Assembly (NCBI GenBank): GCA_900470095.1
Contig: UBZM01000009.1
Location: 55,682 to 119,681, forward strand
Origin: Hyphomicrobiales bacterium
GTDB taxonomy: Bacteria; Pseudomonadota; Alphaproteobacteria; Rhizobiales; Beijerinckiaceae
DNA length: 64,000 nt
Direction of reading: 5' to 3'
Of the stretch, positions 1 to 9,192 are shown piece by piece (the first letter of the stretch is position 1; the number at the start of each line of letters is the position of its first letter). The position numbers and the translations under genes were made by a program. A model generated the notes under the pieces. It made no database searches. It was not told the DNA's origin and saw only the letters and a program-made list of their open reading frames with translations.

Positions 1-86
1 GTGACAACCGTCCAATGCGAGCGCTTCGTGGGCCATGCCCGCCCCGTTCGCGCCCATGAACCGCCTGCGCGCGCCACCGAGACGCC

Positions 87-1394
87 ATGACCGAAGCCGT
101 AACGCCCCCTCGTCCCGCGCAGGCAAACATCGTGCAGACAAGACCGGGGCCGCTCGCCGGCCTCCGCGTGCTCGATCTCACATCCGTGCTGATGGGACCC
201 TACGCGACCTCTATCCTCGGCGACATGGGCGCCGATGTGATCAAGCTCGAAGGTCCCGGGGGCGATGTCATCCGCCAGGTCGGCCCGAGCCGCAGCGGCG
301 AGATGGGCGGCATGTTCATGCACGCCAATCGCAGCAAGCGCTCGATCGCGGTCAATCTCAAGGCGCCGGCCGGCCGCGACATCGCGCTCAGGCTGGCCGC
401 AACGGCCGACGTGCTGGTCTACAATGTCAGGCCGCAGGCGATGGAGCGCCTCGGCCTTGGCTATGAGGCGATCGCGCAGGTCCAGCCCGGGATCATCTAT
501 GTCGGGACCTTCGGATATGGCCAGGATGGCTGCTACGCCGCCAAGCCGGCCTATGACGACCTGATGCAGGGGATTTCCAGCATTCCCTCGCTCATCGCCG
601 AGGCGGGAGACGGCACGCCGCGCTACGTTCCCGTCAACATCGCCGATCGCGTCGTCGGCCTGCACGCGCTGGCGGCGATACTCGCCGCACTTCGCCACAG
701 GGACCGCACCGGCGAAGGCCAGCGGATCGACGTGCCGATGTTCGAGACCATGGCGAGCTTCGTGCTCGGCGACCATCTCGGCGGACTGACCTACGATCCG
801 CCGCTCGATGGCGGCGGCTATCCCCGGTTGTTGGCGCGCGACAGGCGTCCCTACCGCACCGCCGACGGCTATCTTTGCGTCGTCATCTACACCGACCAGC
901 ACTGGCGCCGATTCCTGGAACTCACCGGTCATGCCGAATGGCTGAGCGATCCGCGCTTCGCCAGTCATGCCAGCCGTACCCGTCATATCGCGGCGATCAC
1001 CGAACAGGTCGCGTCCATCTTCCTCACCCGCAGCACGGCGGAATGGGAAGCGCTGCTGGGCCCCGCCGACATTCCCCATGCGCCGATGCACACGCTCGAA
1101 AGCATGATGGACGATCCGCATCTCGCCGAAGTCGGCTTCTTCACCAGTCTCGATCATCCGACCGAAGGCGCGGTGCGCTCGATGCAGGTGCCGTCGCGCT
1201 GGAGCGCGAGCCAGCCGGCCCCCTCGCGCCCGGCACCGCGCTTCGGCGAGCACACGCTCGATATCCTGCGGGAACTCGGCTTGAGCGAAGCGGAGGTTGC
1301 CGAGCTTGAGGCAAGCGGAGCGGTCCTGATGGCGGGCGGCGGCGGACCCACGCGGGTCTCTGAACGACGAGGCATAGTGTTGCCGCGATTGTAG
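87..1394 (+). CDS. CaiB/BaiF family (class III) CoA-transferase
   Basis: This 435-residue protein is a family III CoA-transferase, which moves CoA between carboxylic acids in the cytoplasm through an aspartyl-CoA intermediate. The N-terminal half carries the usual series: a PLAGLRVLDLT opening near residue 23, then GADVIKLE, the NRSKRSIAVNLK stretch and DVLVYNVRP. The candidate catalytic Asp is in PAYDDLMQG near residue 155. Length fits the family (about 380-450). The ATG at 87 begins just ahead of the conserved part. A perfect 10-bp hairpin follows the stop. Nothing upstream in the window shows its operon partners, so the substrate cannot be named. Family assignment is firm; the reaction is open. 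Confidence 0.9.
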   Translation: MTEAVTPPRPAQANIVQTRPGPLAGLRVLDLTSVLMGPYATSILGDMGADVIKLEGPGGDVIRQVGPSRSGEMGGMFMHANRSKRSIAVNLKAPAGRDIALRLAATADVLVYNVRPQAMERLGLGYEAIAQVQPGIIYVGTFGYGQDGCYAAKPAYDDLMQGISSIPSLIAEAGDGTPRYVPVNIADRVVGLHALAAILAALRHRDRTGEGQRIDVPMFETMASFVLGDHLGGLTYDPPLDGGGYPRLLARDRRPYRTADGYLCVVIYTDQHWRRFLELTGHAEWLSDPRFASHASRTRHIAAITEQVASIFLTRSTAEWEALLGPADIPHAPMHTLESMMDDPHLAEVGFFTSLDHPTEGAVRSMQVPSRWSASQPAPSRPAPRFGEHTLDILRELGLSEAEVAELEASGAVLMAGGGGPTRVSERRGIVLPRL

Positions 1395-1419
1395 GAAAAG
1401 TTCCGCAATCTGATTTTTT

Positions 1420-1442
1420 GACGCCCGGCCCTGCCGGGCGTC
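1420..1442. terminator. Hairpin downstream of the CoA-transferase gene
   Basis: A perfect inverted repeat with 10-bp arms (GACGCCCGGC / GCCGGGCGTC) and a 3-nt loop lies 25 bp past the CoA-transferase stop. The T-run is on the upstream side (1414-1419), so this is not a textbook intrinsic terminator for the plus strand. Position and stability still suggest a transcript end. Confidence 0.5.
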
Positions 1443-1631
1443 ACTTCGTTTCCATACAGGCCGAGAAGCTTGGTTTTCCTGCCAGCAGGCAATCCAGTCC
1501 GCCCTATGCAAGGGCGCCACTTCGGCAAGGCTCGCTTCGAAAAGCGAGTAGCCTCCTGTCGGACTATTGTTGATTGCCCGGTCTCGCCCCCCTCCCCGCG
1601 TCCCATCTATCGGATTCGCTAGTCTCCGGCG

Positions 1632-1901
1632 CGCTACTCGCAGATCGGGAGCCGGTTTGAGAGCGAGCAGAGCATCACTCTCGCGCTGGAATCGATGGGT
1701 GTCCGCCGCCTGAAGCGCACTCACAGTGGCATAAGCACAAGGCTGCCTACCTCGAAGGAAGCCGTGGCGTTGCGGCAACCTCCCGTCGAGCCCATTCTCG
1801 TCTGGGAATCTCTGAAACGCGATGAAAACGATGCTTCGGTCGATTTTGGCATCGCGCTGATTGCGGGGAAACGCGTGCAACTCGTCTTTGACCTCGGATA
1901 A
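1632..1901 (+). pseudogene. C-terminal fragment of a GntR/PhnF-type regulator (UTRA domain)
   Basis: The reading frame from about 1632 to the stop at 1901 gives a stretch that reads RYSQIGSRFE, then STRLPTSKEA, PILVWES, DFGIALIAG and RVQLVFDLG. This is the ligand-binding (UTRA) half of PhnF-type GntR regulators of phosphonate metabolism. No winged-helix DNA-binding half can be found upstream, so only a fragment survives. It sits in a stretch of other decayed genes and is not expected to be functional. Confidence 0.55.
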
Positions 1902-1999
1902 CGCTCCCAGGCAAATATCCCGGCTGGTTTTTGGGCGGAGCTCAACTGGGAAAAGCTGATCGAAGCCAACGCGTCATTTCTCGCCGCGCCCGCGCCTTG

Positions 2000-2571
2000 A
2001 CGGGCGGTGCGTCCTCATTGTCACCATTCCTACTGCTCGCCGGCATCGTGATCCTCGGGCGCGCGATATCAGCGATCGTCGGCGTCCACCTATCGACGCT
2101 GCTTCAGGAACAGGACCTCAGACTCGCAGCCGCAGTCGCTCTCGGGGCGCTTGTCGGTCCCGCACAAGTCGACGGACGCGTTGGCGAAATGCTCGGCAAA
2201 GGGCGCACCATCCGCTCTGGACGATGACAGGCGCCTTGGCCCTGATCGCGCTCGGCCTTGGATTGTTGTCGATGGGCTGCGGCCCCATTGTCTTGGTTTA
2301 GGGAACCGGGAACGGCATCTTCTCGATCGCGAAGGGCACGCTGCCTCCAGCGCTGTTCGGGCCGCATCGTACGCACCAATTGTTGGCTTGCACGGTCCAG
2401 TCTATCGCCCAGGCACGGGCTCCCGCAGTGAGTGCATTTGGTATCGAGAGGGCGGGAGCGTCTTCGACCTATGCCGGGCTGCTGCGGTTTGCGATAGCAA
2501 ACATCGCGCTTTGCCTCGGCCTTTGGTTCCTGCGTCACCGTTCAAAGATTGGCCCCGCCCAGTCTGACTGA
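2000..2571 (+). pseudogene. MFS transporter pseudogene (frameshifted, internal stop)
   Basis: Two reading frames together give the C-terminal half of a major facilitator permease. The first (about 2000-2227) has hydrophobic helices with the VALGALVGPAQV motif. The second (about 2215-2571) contains GNGIFSIAKGTLP and IERAGAS and ends with a basic tail. The frames are joined by a frameshift near 2215, and the second is broken by an in-frame TAG near 2298. The N-terminal half is missing. It directly abuts an IS5-type transposase scrap, which suggests insertion-driven decay. Confidence 0.6.
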
Positions 2572-2717
2572 TGCGGCGGGGCGCACTTGAAGCCTTGTGG
2601 ATCGTGCAAACTGGCTCGCCCTGGCGTGATCTGCCGGAGGTTTGCGGCGCGGGGAACAGCGTTTCCCGCCTCAACCGCTGGAGGCCTATCTCCGAGAAAT
2701 CGCCGACCACTCCATAG
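2571..2717 (+). mobile_element. IS5/IS4-type transposase fragment
   Basis: A 48-codon frame starting at 2571 reads ALEALWIVQTGSPWRDLPEV, then GNSVSRLNRW, which is the N-terminal signature of IS5-group transposases (usual form: LRTGAPWRDLPE...WNSVYRRFRRW). It stops after about 48 codons and no catalytic DDE region follows. Inverted repeats were not recognised. This is a dead insertion-sequence remnant, followed by about 80 bp of AT-rich DNA before the LysR gene. Confidence 0.55.
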
Positions 2718-2796
2718 ATTTTCAAAATATGAAAAAGTAAAATTTCAGATATTAGAACACATAATTAGATAACAAGAAATTACTCGTAGTATTATA

Positions 2797-3777
2797 TTAT
2801 ACTCCTAAAGCAGATACCGTCTTCGTTAGATTCGCTTCGGGCAAGGCAGATCTGAGCCATTTCTCGAACGCCGTGATCTGCGCACCGCTTCTAAATCCTT
2901 TTGGCCGGACGAGATAGTATGAGGTCGCCTCGATGCTGCAGGTTTCATCGTCAAAAGGAGCGATGAGTGTGCCGTCGCGCAGTTCCTGTTCAACCAGCAC
3001 GTCCCCTTCTAAAACGACCCCGCGGCCACTTACGGCGGCATCAATGGCCATGCTCGAACGGTCCAGCCAGAATTCGTTGGCTGCGCGCAACTCGGAGAAC
3101 CCGAGCTTTCGCAGGTAGTCGGTCCAGGTCACCGCATTTGTCGAATGGATAAGGGTTGCCCGGCTGAGGTCTCGCAGCGTCCGAAGGCCCAACTCCCGCG
3201 CCAGCGTGGGGCTGCACAAGGGACGCAAACGCTCCACCAGCAAAGGCCGGACCTGATGCCTGGTCGTCTGGGGCAAGGCGTAAGCAATCGCGATATCGAA
3301 GCGGCTCGTGTCGAGGTCGTCTGTGCTCGACAGAGTTGAGAGTCTCACTCTCACATCGGGATGTGCGCTCTGGAATTCGGAAAGCCGGGGCTGCAGCCAC
3401 TTGGCTGCAAAGCTTGGCCCTGACGCAATAACCAGATGGTCCTGTTGCGATTGGGGCGCCACGAGCTTGGTGGCCTCGGCGATGGCGCCAAAGGCGTGCT
3501 CCAGCTCCCGGCTATAAATGCGCCCCTCCCCCGTCAGCGTCGCGCGGCCTGCATGGCGCTGGAAGAGCTTCACGCCGAGGAAGTCCTCCAGGACCTGAAT
3601 CTGATGGCTCACGGCCGATGGAGTGACCCCGAGCTCCTCGGCGCCTTGTGAAAAGCTGCCATGCCGCGATGCCGCCTCGAAGGCGAGCAGCGCCTTAAGG
3701 GGTGGCAACCGAGGCCGCTTCGCCGCACCTGTTGAACGCAATTCACAGGGTGGTGAGTTTTTCGCGTTGGCTCCCAT
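2797..3777 (-). CDS. LysR-family regulator (GcvA/DgdR-like), divergent from dgdA
   Basis: This is a LysR-type transcriptional regulator of 326 residues if translation starts at the ATG at 3777, which has GAGAG six bases upstream; the open frame extends further up to 3894 but that part is not LysR-like. The winged-helix domain (about residues 25-85) reads LKALLAFEAASRHGSFSQGA and GVTPSAVSHQIQ, the GcvA subgroup pattern. A periplasmic-binding-like effector domain follows. It is transcribed away from a dialkylglycine decarboxylase-like gene. In Burkholderia, dgdR, a LysR repressor, has the same divergent placement next to dgdA, so control of the downstream catabolic operon is likely. Confidence 0.88.
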   Translation of the reverse strand: MGANAKNSPPCELRSTGAAKRPRLPPLKALLAFEAASRHGSFSQGAEELGVTPSAVSHQIQVLEDFLGVKLFQRHAGRATLTGEGRIYSRELEHAFGAIAEATKLVAPQSQQDHLVIASGPSFAAKWLQPRLSEFQSAHPDVRVRLSTLSSTDDLDTSRFDIAIAYALPQTTRHQVRPLLVERLRPLCSPTLARELGLRTLRDLSRATLIHSTNAVTWTDYLRKLGFSELRAANEFWLDRSSMAIDAAVSGRGVVLEGDVLVEQELRDGTLIAPFDDETCSIEATSYYLVRPKGFRSGAQITAFEKWLRSALPEANLTKTVSALGV

Positions 3778-3966
3778 AGGCATCTCTCGACATGTTTCCC
3801 GACAGGCAACGTACCGCAAATCGTACGCCAAACACGACAACGCAGCGTTCGCCATCCGACAGAACAAGACAAGCTTGAACGCGCTGCTCCACACAGCCGA
3901 TCAACGGGCCCGGGGGCCGGTCGATCGGCCATGAAGCAACGTGTCGGCAGAGCGAAGGACAACGTC

Positions 3967-5289
3967 ATGACCGAGACGCTACTGGACGCATCAAAGGAAT
4001 ATCTGGTCCGCTATGGCGGCGATGTCTTTCCGGCCCTGTTCACCTCGGCCAAGGGAACTATCGTCAAGGATTCGAATGGCCGCGACTATCTAGATTTCAC
4101 CTCTGGGCAGATGTGCGCCACGATCGGCCACAACCATCCCGCCATCGTGGAAGCCGTCAATCGCGCCGGCGAAAGGGCCTTCCACTTTTTCAGTGGCATG
4201 ATCCCCGAGGTCGTTGCGGAACTTGCACAGACTTTGGCGCGTGATTGGTTGCCGGGCGACCTCAAGCGCTCGATCTTTATCAACACCGGGTCGGAGGCCA
4301 CCGAAGTCGCTCTTCGCATGGCCAAGATGTACACCGACGGCTACGAGATCCTGGCGCTCGGAGGCTCCTGGCACGGCATCACCGGCGGGGCGAGTTCGGT
4401 CTCGATGGCGAGCGACCGCAAGGGCTATGGCGTTCCGGCGCCCGGCGTCTTCGTGATCCCCGAGCCCAATGCCTACCGGCCGTACATCCAGGGAGCCACG
4501 GAAGAGGAGGCTGCGCTCGCCAATCTCGACCTCGCCTTGAAGATGTTCGACATGCAGTCTGCCGGCCGAGGCGCTGCGATCATCGTAGAGCCCGTGATCA
4601 GTGCGGGCGGCGTGCTGGTGCCGCCGAAATCCTTTATGCAGGCACTGCGCAAGGCGGCTGACGATCGCGGCATGCTGCTGATCTTCGACGAGGCCCAGAC
4701 AGCGTTCGGTCGCATCGGGACGAAGACGGGCTCGGAGTACTTCGACGTCGTTCCCGACATTATGACGATGTCGAAGACCCTTGGTGGCGGACTGCCGATC
4801 GCAGCGGTCGCCACCACGGCCAAGATCGAGGACGACATCCACTCCAAGAAGTTCGCCTTCTATACCAGCCACGTTTCCGATCCACTGGCGGCCGAGGTAG
4901 GCCTCGCCGTGCTCGACGTAATCCAGAAGGAGAAGCTGGTCGCGCGCTCGAAGGAGATGGGCGCTTACCTGCGCGGCCGCTTCGAGGAGATGCAGCAGCG
5001 CTACGAGGAGATCGGCGACGTCCGCGGTCTAGGACTGCTTCTGGGTGTCGAGCTGGTCACCGACCGCGCCTCGCGAAAGCCTGCCCACGCGCTTGGGGCG
5101 CTGACGACGCAGAAGTGCTTCGAGAATGGCCTGAGCATGAACATCCGGCGTCGCCCGGAACGCGGATCGGTCTGGCGGATCGCACCGCCGCTGACGGTCT
5201 CCACCGACGAGATCGATCAAGCGGTCGACATCCTCGAAAAGGCACTGCGCGAGAGCCGCGACGAACTCGCCGCCAGCAGGGCAGCCTGA
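3967..5289 (+). CDS. dgdA: 2,2-dialkylglycine decarboxylase-like class III aminotransferase
   Basis: This 440-residue PLP enzyme matches the dialkylglycine decarboxylase branch of class III aminotransferases, which decarboxylates alpha,alpha-dialkyl amino acids such as 2-aminoisobutyrate to a ketone and CO2 and then aminates pyruvate to alanine. Diagnostic residues are visible: FTSGQM with Gln48 (Gln52 in the Burkholderia enzyme), GSWHGITG with Trp135, DEAQ at 241-244, PLP lysine Lys270 in MSKT, THVSDP-like TSHVSDP, and the substrate arginine in WRIAPPL. The ATG at 3967 was chosen because GAAGGA lies seven bases upstream; an ATG at 3931 lacks a site. The gene leads an operon with an amino-acid ABC importer. 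Substrate is inferred from active-site residues and remains untested. Confidence 0.85.
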   Translation: MTETLLDASKEYLVRYGGDVFPALFTSAKGTIVKDSNGRDYLDFTSGQMCATIGHNHPAIVEAVNRAGERAFHFFSGMIPEVVAELAQTLARDWLPGDLKRSIFINTGSEATEVALRMAKMYTDGYEILALGGSWHGITGGASSVSMASDRKGYGVPAPGVFVIPEPNAYRPYIQGATEEEAALANLDLALKMFDMQSAGRGAAIIVEPVISAGGVLVPPKSFMQALRKAADDRGMLLIFDEAQTAFGRIGTKTGSEYFDVVPDIMTMSKTLGGGLPIAAVATTAKIEDDIHSKKFAFYTSHVSDPLAAEVGLAVLDVIQKEKLVARSKEMGAYLRGRFEEMQQRYEEIGDVRGLGLLLGVELVTDRASRKPAHALGALTTQKCFENGLSMNIRRRPERGSVWRIAPPLTVSTDEIDQAVDILEKALRESRDELAASRAA

Positions 5290-5296
5290 CGCCATT

Positions 5297-5330
5297 GGCC
5301 GGTTCCGGGGCTCCAACTCCGGAACCGGCC
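5297..5330. terminator. Perfect 12-bp hairpin between dgdA and the ABC importer genes
   Basis: Arms GGCCGGTTCCGG (5297-5308) and CCGGAACCGGCC (5319-5330) pair perfectly around a 10-nt loop, seven bases after the dgdA stop. No U-tract follows. It could be a partial terminator or an RNA-processing stem that lets the binding-protein gene be expressed at a different level from dgdA. Confidence 0.55.
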
Positions 5331-5359
5331 TGCAATGTCTCGGGCGCGAGACCAAAACG

Positions 5360-5371
5360 TCGATTAATCGA
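5360..5371. promoter_or_regulatory. 12-bp palindrome TCGATTAATCGA ahead of the binding-protein gene
   Basis: A perfect 12-bp palindrome lies 21 bp upstream of the start codon at 5393 and overlaps the region where a promoter or operator for the importer genes would sit. It follows the hairpin after dgdA. Its role as an operator is inference; no second copy was noticed in the window. Confidence 0.35.
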
Positions 5372-5392
5372 TGACAAAAAGGGGAGATCTCG

Positions 5393-6292
5393 ATGACGAA
5401 ACAGGCAACTTTGTCGGTGCTGGCCGTGGCGGCGTGCCTCGCAGCAGCATCTTCGGCACAAGCCGCGAGCCCCACGCTCGACAAGATCAAGTCGAGGGGA
5501 GTGTTAACGCTGGGGTATCGTGAGTCCTCCGTACCCTTCGCCTATCTCGGAGCCGAGCAGAAACCCGTTGGGCTGTCGATGGACCTGTGCGCCGCCGTCG
5601 CGGACAAGGTCAAGGCGCAGTTGAACCTGCCCGCCCTCAAGGTCGCTTACACTGCGGTCAATGCCTCCAACCGCATCCCGCTTATCCAGAATGGCACCAT
5701 CGACGTCGAATGCGGTAGCACGACCAATACCGCCGACCGCCAGAAGCAAGTGGCATTCTCGGTGACGACCTTTGCCAGCCAGCCGAGTTGGCTGACGACG
5801 AAGGCCACGGGCATCACGAATGCGGCGAGCCTCAAGGGCAAGACGGTCGTCGTGACGCAAGGGTCCCTCAACTTAACCTTGGCGCAGAAGATCAGCAGGG
5901 AAGCTGGCCTCGACCTCACCTTCATCCAGGCCAAGGAGCAGGCTGAGTCGCTCCTAATGCTGCGCACCGGGCGCGTGGTGGCCTGGTTCGAGGACAAGAT
6001 CCTGCAGGCGGGCCTGGCGGCGGCCGCCCCTGATCCCAAGGCACTCGCATTCCTTCCCGATCAGTATGGCGGCAATGACTATTACGGTCTGATGCTCCCC
6101 AAAGACGATCCGGAATTCAAGTCTGTGGTCGACGAAGCGATCAAGGAAAAGATGGCGTCTGGCGAGTTCGCCAGGCTCTACGCCAAATGGTTCACGTCGC
6201 CGATCCCGCCCAGCGGCCAGAACCTAGCGCTGGAGATGAGCGAGGCCCTGAAGGCACGCATCGCCGCCCCCAGCGACGCGCTCACGCCTTAA
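5393..6292 (+). CDS. Polar amino-acid ABC transporter substrate-binding protein (GltI-like)
   Basis: This 299-residue family 3 solute-binding protein is the periplasmic receptor of the importer encoded next. A Sec signal peptide occupies residues 1-24 (LSVLAVAACLAAASSAQA|AS). The mature part shows the GltI pattern: VLTLGYRESSVPFAYLG, GLSMDLC, NRIPLIQNGTIDVECGSTTN and ADRQKQVAFS. The site GGGGAG stands before the ATG at 5393. Similarity to glutamate/aspartate receptors shows it binds an alpha-amino acid, but in this operon the ligand is probably the substrate of the decarboxylase-like enzyme upstream or of the dehydrogenases downstream. Confidence 0.9.
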   Translation: MTKQATLSVLAVAACLAAASSAQAASPTLDKIKSRGVLTLGYRESSVPFAYLGAEQKPVGLSMDLCAAVADKVKAQLNLPALKVAYTAVNASNRIPLIQNGTIDVECGSTTNTADRQKQVAFSVTTFASQPSWLTTKATGITNAASLKGKTVVVTQGSLNLTLAQKISREAGLDLTFIQAKEQAESLLMLRTGRVVAWFEDKILQAGLAAAAPDPKALAFLPDQYGGNDYYGLMLPKDDPEFKSVVDEAIKEKMASGEFARLYAKWFTSPIPPSGQNLALEMSEALKARIAAPSDALTP

Positions 6293-6341
6293 GCCTGGAA
6301 CGCCAGGTAGGCCAGCAAATCGAAATACGGAGGGGTATGCG

Positions 6342-7142
6342 GTGTTCGACATTCTCTTCGAGCGTGGGCCCGATGGCGCGCTCTATCTCGTTTGGCTCTT
6401 GTCCGGGCTGGGGTGGACACTGGCACTGGCCTTCTTCGGCTGGTGGTTCGCCTTTGCCATCGGGATCTTCGTCGGCGTCAACCGCACCAGGCAGCGCGGC
6501 CTCGCCTCTTTCGGCGCGCGGCTATACGTCGAGGTCTTCCGCAACACACCCCTGCTCGTGCAGCTCTTCCTCTGGTACTTCGTTCTGCCCGAGTTGCTGC
6601 CGGTTGCCGCCGGAAACGTGCTGAAGCAGATTCCGCCGCCCTGGGGAGCCTTTGTCCCGGCGCTGATCTGCCTGAGCTTCTACACCGGCGCCCGTGTCGC
6701 AGAGCAGGTGCGAGCGGGTATCGAGGCTCTGCCGCGCGGCCAGGGCGAGGCCGCCTCAGCGCTAGGGTTGAAGCCCAGTCAAGTTTACCGGCTCGTGATC
6801 GTGCCCCAAGCGCTCCGCATGATCGTTCCGAGTCTGACCAGCGAGGTGATGGGCGTTTACAAGAACACCTCCGTAGCGCTGACGATCGGCGTGATCGAAC
6901 TAACCGCGCAGGCGCGCCAAATCAGCGAGGCGACGTTCCAAACCTTCGCCGCCTTCGCCTGGGCAACGCTTATCTACCTGACTCTGGCTCTGGCCGTTTA
7001 TCAGCTCATGAGCGTGATCGACGCCCGCCTGAAGATACCAGGGCTTCAACCCACGGCATCCCGCCGGACCCGTAAGCCGCCACTCGATACTGGCCTCATA
7101 AGCCCCTCCAAAGTGGCGCTGCCTTCGGGAGACCGCTCGTGA
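6342..7142 (+). CDS. Amino-acid ABC transporter permease (HisM/GltJ family)
   Basis: Inner-membrane permease of 266 residues in the His/Glu/Gln/Arg/opine family, with several hydrophobic helices and the coupling motif EALPRGQGEAASALGLKPSQ followed by YRLVIVPQALR, which contacts the ATPase. VEVFRNTPLLVQLFLWYF is the usual N-terminal family signature. Translation starts at GTG 6342 with GGAGGGG six bases before; an overlapping ATG at 6338 is in another frame. The C-terminus carries an extra Arg/Lys/Pro-rich tail of about 30 residues. Its stop overlaps the next permease by 4 bp (GTGA), so the two are translationally coupled. Confidence 0.9.
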   Translation: MFDILFERGPDGALYLVWLLSGLGWTLALAFFGWWFAFAIGIFVGVNRTRQRGLASFGARLYVEVFRNTPLLVQLFLWYFVLPELLPVAAGNVLKQIPPPWGAFVPALICLSFYTGARVAEQVRAGIEALPRGQGEAASALGLKPSQVYRLVIVPQALRMIVPSLTSEVMGVYKNTSVALTIGVIELTAQARQISEATFQTFAAFAWATLIYLTLALAVYQLMSVIDARLKIPGLQPTASRRTRKPPLDTGLISPSKVALPSGDRS

Positions 7143-7819
7143 ACGCACTCGACTTCTCTGTTGTCTGGCAGGCAGCGCCTTATCTCTGGCAGGGGCTACA
7201 GTTCTCGCTGGCCCTGACAGCCGCAGCTTTCGTCATCGGCATGGTGCTCGGGACTTTGCTAGCCTTGGCGCAGCATTTCGAGCTCCCGGTGGTCGCCCAG
7301 GTCGCACGCAGCTATGTCGCGTTGATGCGATCGGTTCCACTGATCATGGTGCTGTTCTGGTTCTTTTTCCTGATGCCGCTTGTGATCGGCCATCTGAGCG
7401 GCGGGGGCCGACCGGTGCCGATTGGCGCGACAGCGACAGCCTTCGTCACATTCGGCCTCTTCGAGGCGGCCTATTATTGCGAGATCATCCGGTCGGGGCT
7501 TCGGGCGATCCCCAAGGGGCAATATGAGGCCGCTCGCGCATTGTCGCTTGGCGCGATCAAGACCTATCGCCTCGTAATTCTTCCGCAGGTGGTACGCGCG
7601 GTTAGCCCGATCCTGCTGACGCAGACCATCATCCTGTTTCAGGACACCTCGCTGGTCTACGTTCTGTCACTCACCGACCTGCTGGGCGCGGCCTCGAAGA
7701 TGTCCCAGATCAACGGGCGCCTGGTCGAGATGTATCTCGCAGCAGCGCTCGCCTACTTCTTGATCTGCAGTTCGGCGTCCCAGTTCGTCGCGCATCTCGG
7801 TGGAAAGATCAGGCGCTAG
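7139..7819 (+). CDS. Amino-acid ABC transporter permease (HisM/GltK family)
   Basis: Second permease of the importer, 226 residues, probably forming a heterodimer with the preceding one. It has the ALMRSVPLIMVLFWFFF helix and the ATPase-coupling loop AIPKGQYEAARALSLG followed by YRLVILPQVVR. It starts with GTG inside the end of the upstream gene. No ATPase follows directly; the only ATPase of this operon is at 10039, after two enzyme genes. Confidence 0.9.
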   Translation: MNALDFSVVWQAAPYLWQGLQFSLALTAAAFVIGMVLGTLLALAQHFELPVVAQVARSYVALMRSVPLIMVLFWFFFLMPLVIGHLSGGGRPVPIGATATAFVTFGLFEAAYYCEIIRSGLRAIPKGQYEAARALSLGAIKTYRLVILPQVVRAVSPILLTQTIILFQDTSLVYVLSLTDLLGAASKMSQINGRLVEMYLAAALAYFLICSSASQFVAHLGGKIRR

Positions 7820-7876
7820 GACGGGACCGACGGTCCCTCGCCTACTCGTTCAACGCATTACGACTGGAGAAACCCA

Positions 7877-9184
7877 ATGGCACAGTGGCTGAAGACCTCG
7901 ATCGCACAGGGCGAGCGCGAGGACACGGACCTGAAGATTCGCACGACGGTTGAGGTGCTTCTCAACGAGATCAAGACGGGCGGCGACCGTGCCGTTCGTG
8001 ACCTATCTAAGCGCTTCGACAGCTGGGACAGAAGCGACTACCGGCTGACCGACCAGGAGATCCGCGATTGCGTGTCCGAACTCTCGGCGCGGGATATCGA
8101 AGATATCAAGTTCGCGCAGATGCAGGTCCGAACGTTTGCGGAGCATCAACGGGCGGCATTGCGGGATATCGAGGTGGAGACGCTGCCGGGTGTCGTGCTC
8201 GGTCATAAGAACATTCCGGTGAACTCTGTCGGTTGCTACGTGCCGGGTGGCAAATACCCCCTGCTCGCCTCGGCTCACATGTCCGTACTAACCGCTAAGG
8301 TCGCCGGGGTGCCGTATGTCGCGACTTGCGCACCGCCCTTCGAAGGAAGGCCGGCGCCGGCCATCGTCGCCGCGCAGCATCTTGCCGGAGCCGACGTGAT
8401 CTATGCCCTGGGAGGCGTGCAGGCAATCGGCGCGATGGCGCTCGGTACCGAGACCATTAAGCCGGTGGATATGCTCGTCGGTCCGGGCAACGCCTATGTC
8501 GCTGAAGCCAAGCGCCAGCTCTACGGCAAGGTCGGCATCGATCTTTTCGCAGGCCCCACGGAAACGCTCGTGATCGCCGATGACAGCGTAGATGGCGAAC
8601 TTTGCGCAACAGACTTGCTGGGCCAGGCTGAGCATGGACCCAACTCTCCGGCCATCCTGTTGACGAATTCCGAGAAGCTGGCGCGCGAGACGATGGCCGA
8701 GGTCGAACGCCTGTTGACCATCCTTCCGACTGCCAAGGTCGCACGTGATGCCTGGTGCGATTATGGCGAGGTGATCGTTTGCGAGAGCGAGGAGGAGATG
8801 GTCGCGGTCGCCGATGGCATCGCCTCGGAGCACGTGCAGGTCATGACGCGCGATCCCGACTATTTCCTGACCAAAATGACCAATTACGGTGCCTTGTTCC
8901 TCGGGCCCCGCACTAACGTCAGCTTCGGCGACAAAGTGATCGGGACCAATCACACCCTCCCGACGAAAAAGGCGGCGCGCTACACAGGCGGCCTCTGGGT
9001 CGGGAAATTCCTCAAGACCTGCACCTACCAGCGCGTCTTAACCGATCAGGCCTCGGCGATGATTGGCGAGTATTGCTCGCGCCTGTGCATGCTGGAGGGC
9101 TTCGCCGGGCACGCCGAGCAGGCGAATATCCGTGTGCGCCGCTATGGTGGTCGTAACATCGCATACGCGACCGCGGCCGAGTGA
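7877..9184 (+). CDS. Histidinol dehydrogenase-family oxidoreductase (HisD/HpsN-like)
   Basis: A 435-residue NAD-dependent, probably zinc-binding alcohol dehydrogenase of the HisD superfamily. Equivalent catalytic residues are present: Gln250 and His253 in GQAEHGP, Glu318-His319 in SEHVQV, Asp352 and His359 in [13 protein letters not shown], and His412 in EGFAGHAE. The GCYVPGG and [11 protein letters not shown] nucleotide-binding motifs are also intact. It lies in a transport and catabolic operon with no other histidine-biosynthesis gene, so a catabolic role is more likely than histidine synthesis. HpsN, the sulfopropanediol dehydrogenase, is the best known catabolic relative. The product of the reaction would be a carboxylate made from a primary alcohol by two oxidations; the substrate is unknown. 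Confidence 0.85.
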   Translation: MAQWLKTSIAQGEREDTDLKIRTTVEVLLNEIKTGGDRAVRDLSKRFDSWDRSDYRLTDQEIRDCVSELSARDIEDIKFAQMQVRTFAEHQRAALRDIEVETLPGVVLGHKNIPVNSVGCYVPGGKYPLLASAHMSVLTAKVAGVPYVATCAPPFEGRPAPAIVAAQHLAGADVIYALGGVQAIGAMALGTETIKPVDMLVGPGNAYVAEAKRQLYGKVGIDLFAGPTETLVIADDSVDGELCATDLLGQAEHGPNSPAILLTNSEKLARETMAEVERLLTILPTAKVARDAWCDYGEVIVCESEEEMVAVADGIASEHVQVMTRDPDYFLTKMTNYGALFLGPRTNVSFGDKVIGTNHTLPTKKAARYTGGLWVGKFLKTCTYQRVLTDQASAMIGEYCSRLCMLEGFAGHAEQANIRVRRYGGRNIAYATAAE

Positions 9185-9192
9185 GGCACGGC

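Noticed and set aside
4090..4872. Long open frame antisense to dgdA
   Set aside because: It is a by-product of GC-rich codon usage on the real gene; the peptide has no motif and the sense frame is clearly coding.
7877..9184. Histidine-biosynthesis histidinol dehydrogenase
   Set aside because: Catalytic residues are conserved, but the gene is inside a transport and catabolic operon without any other his gene, so a catabolic relative is more likely.
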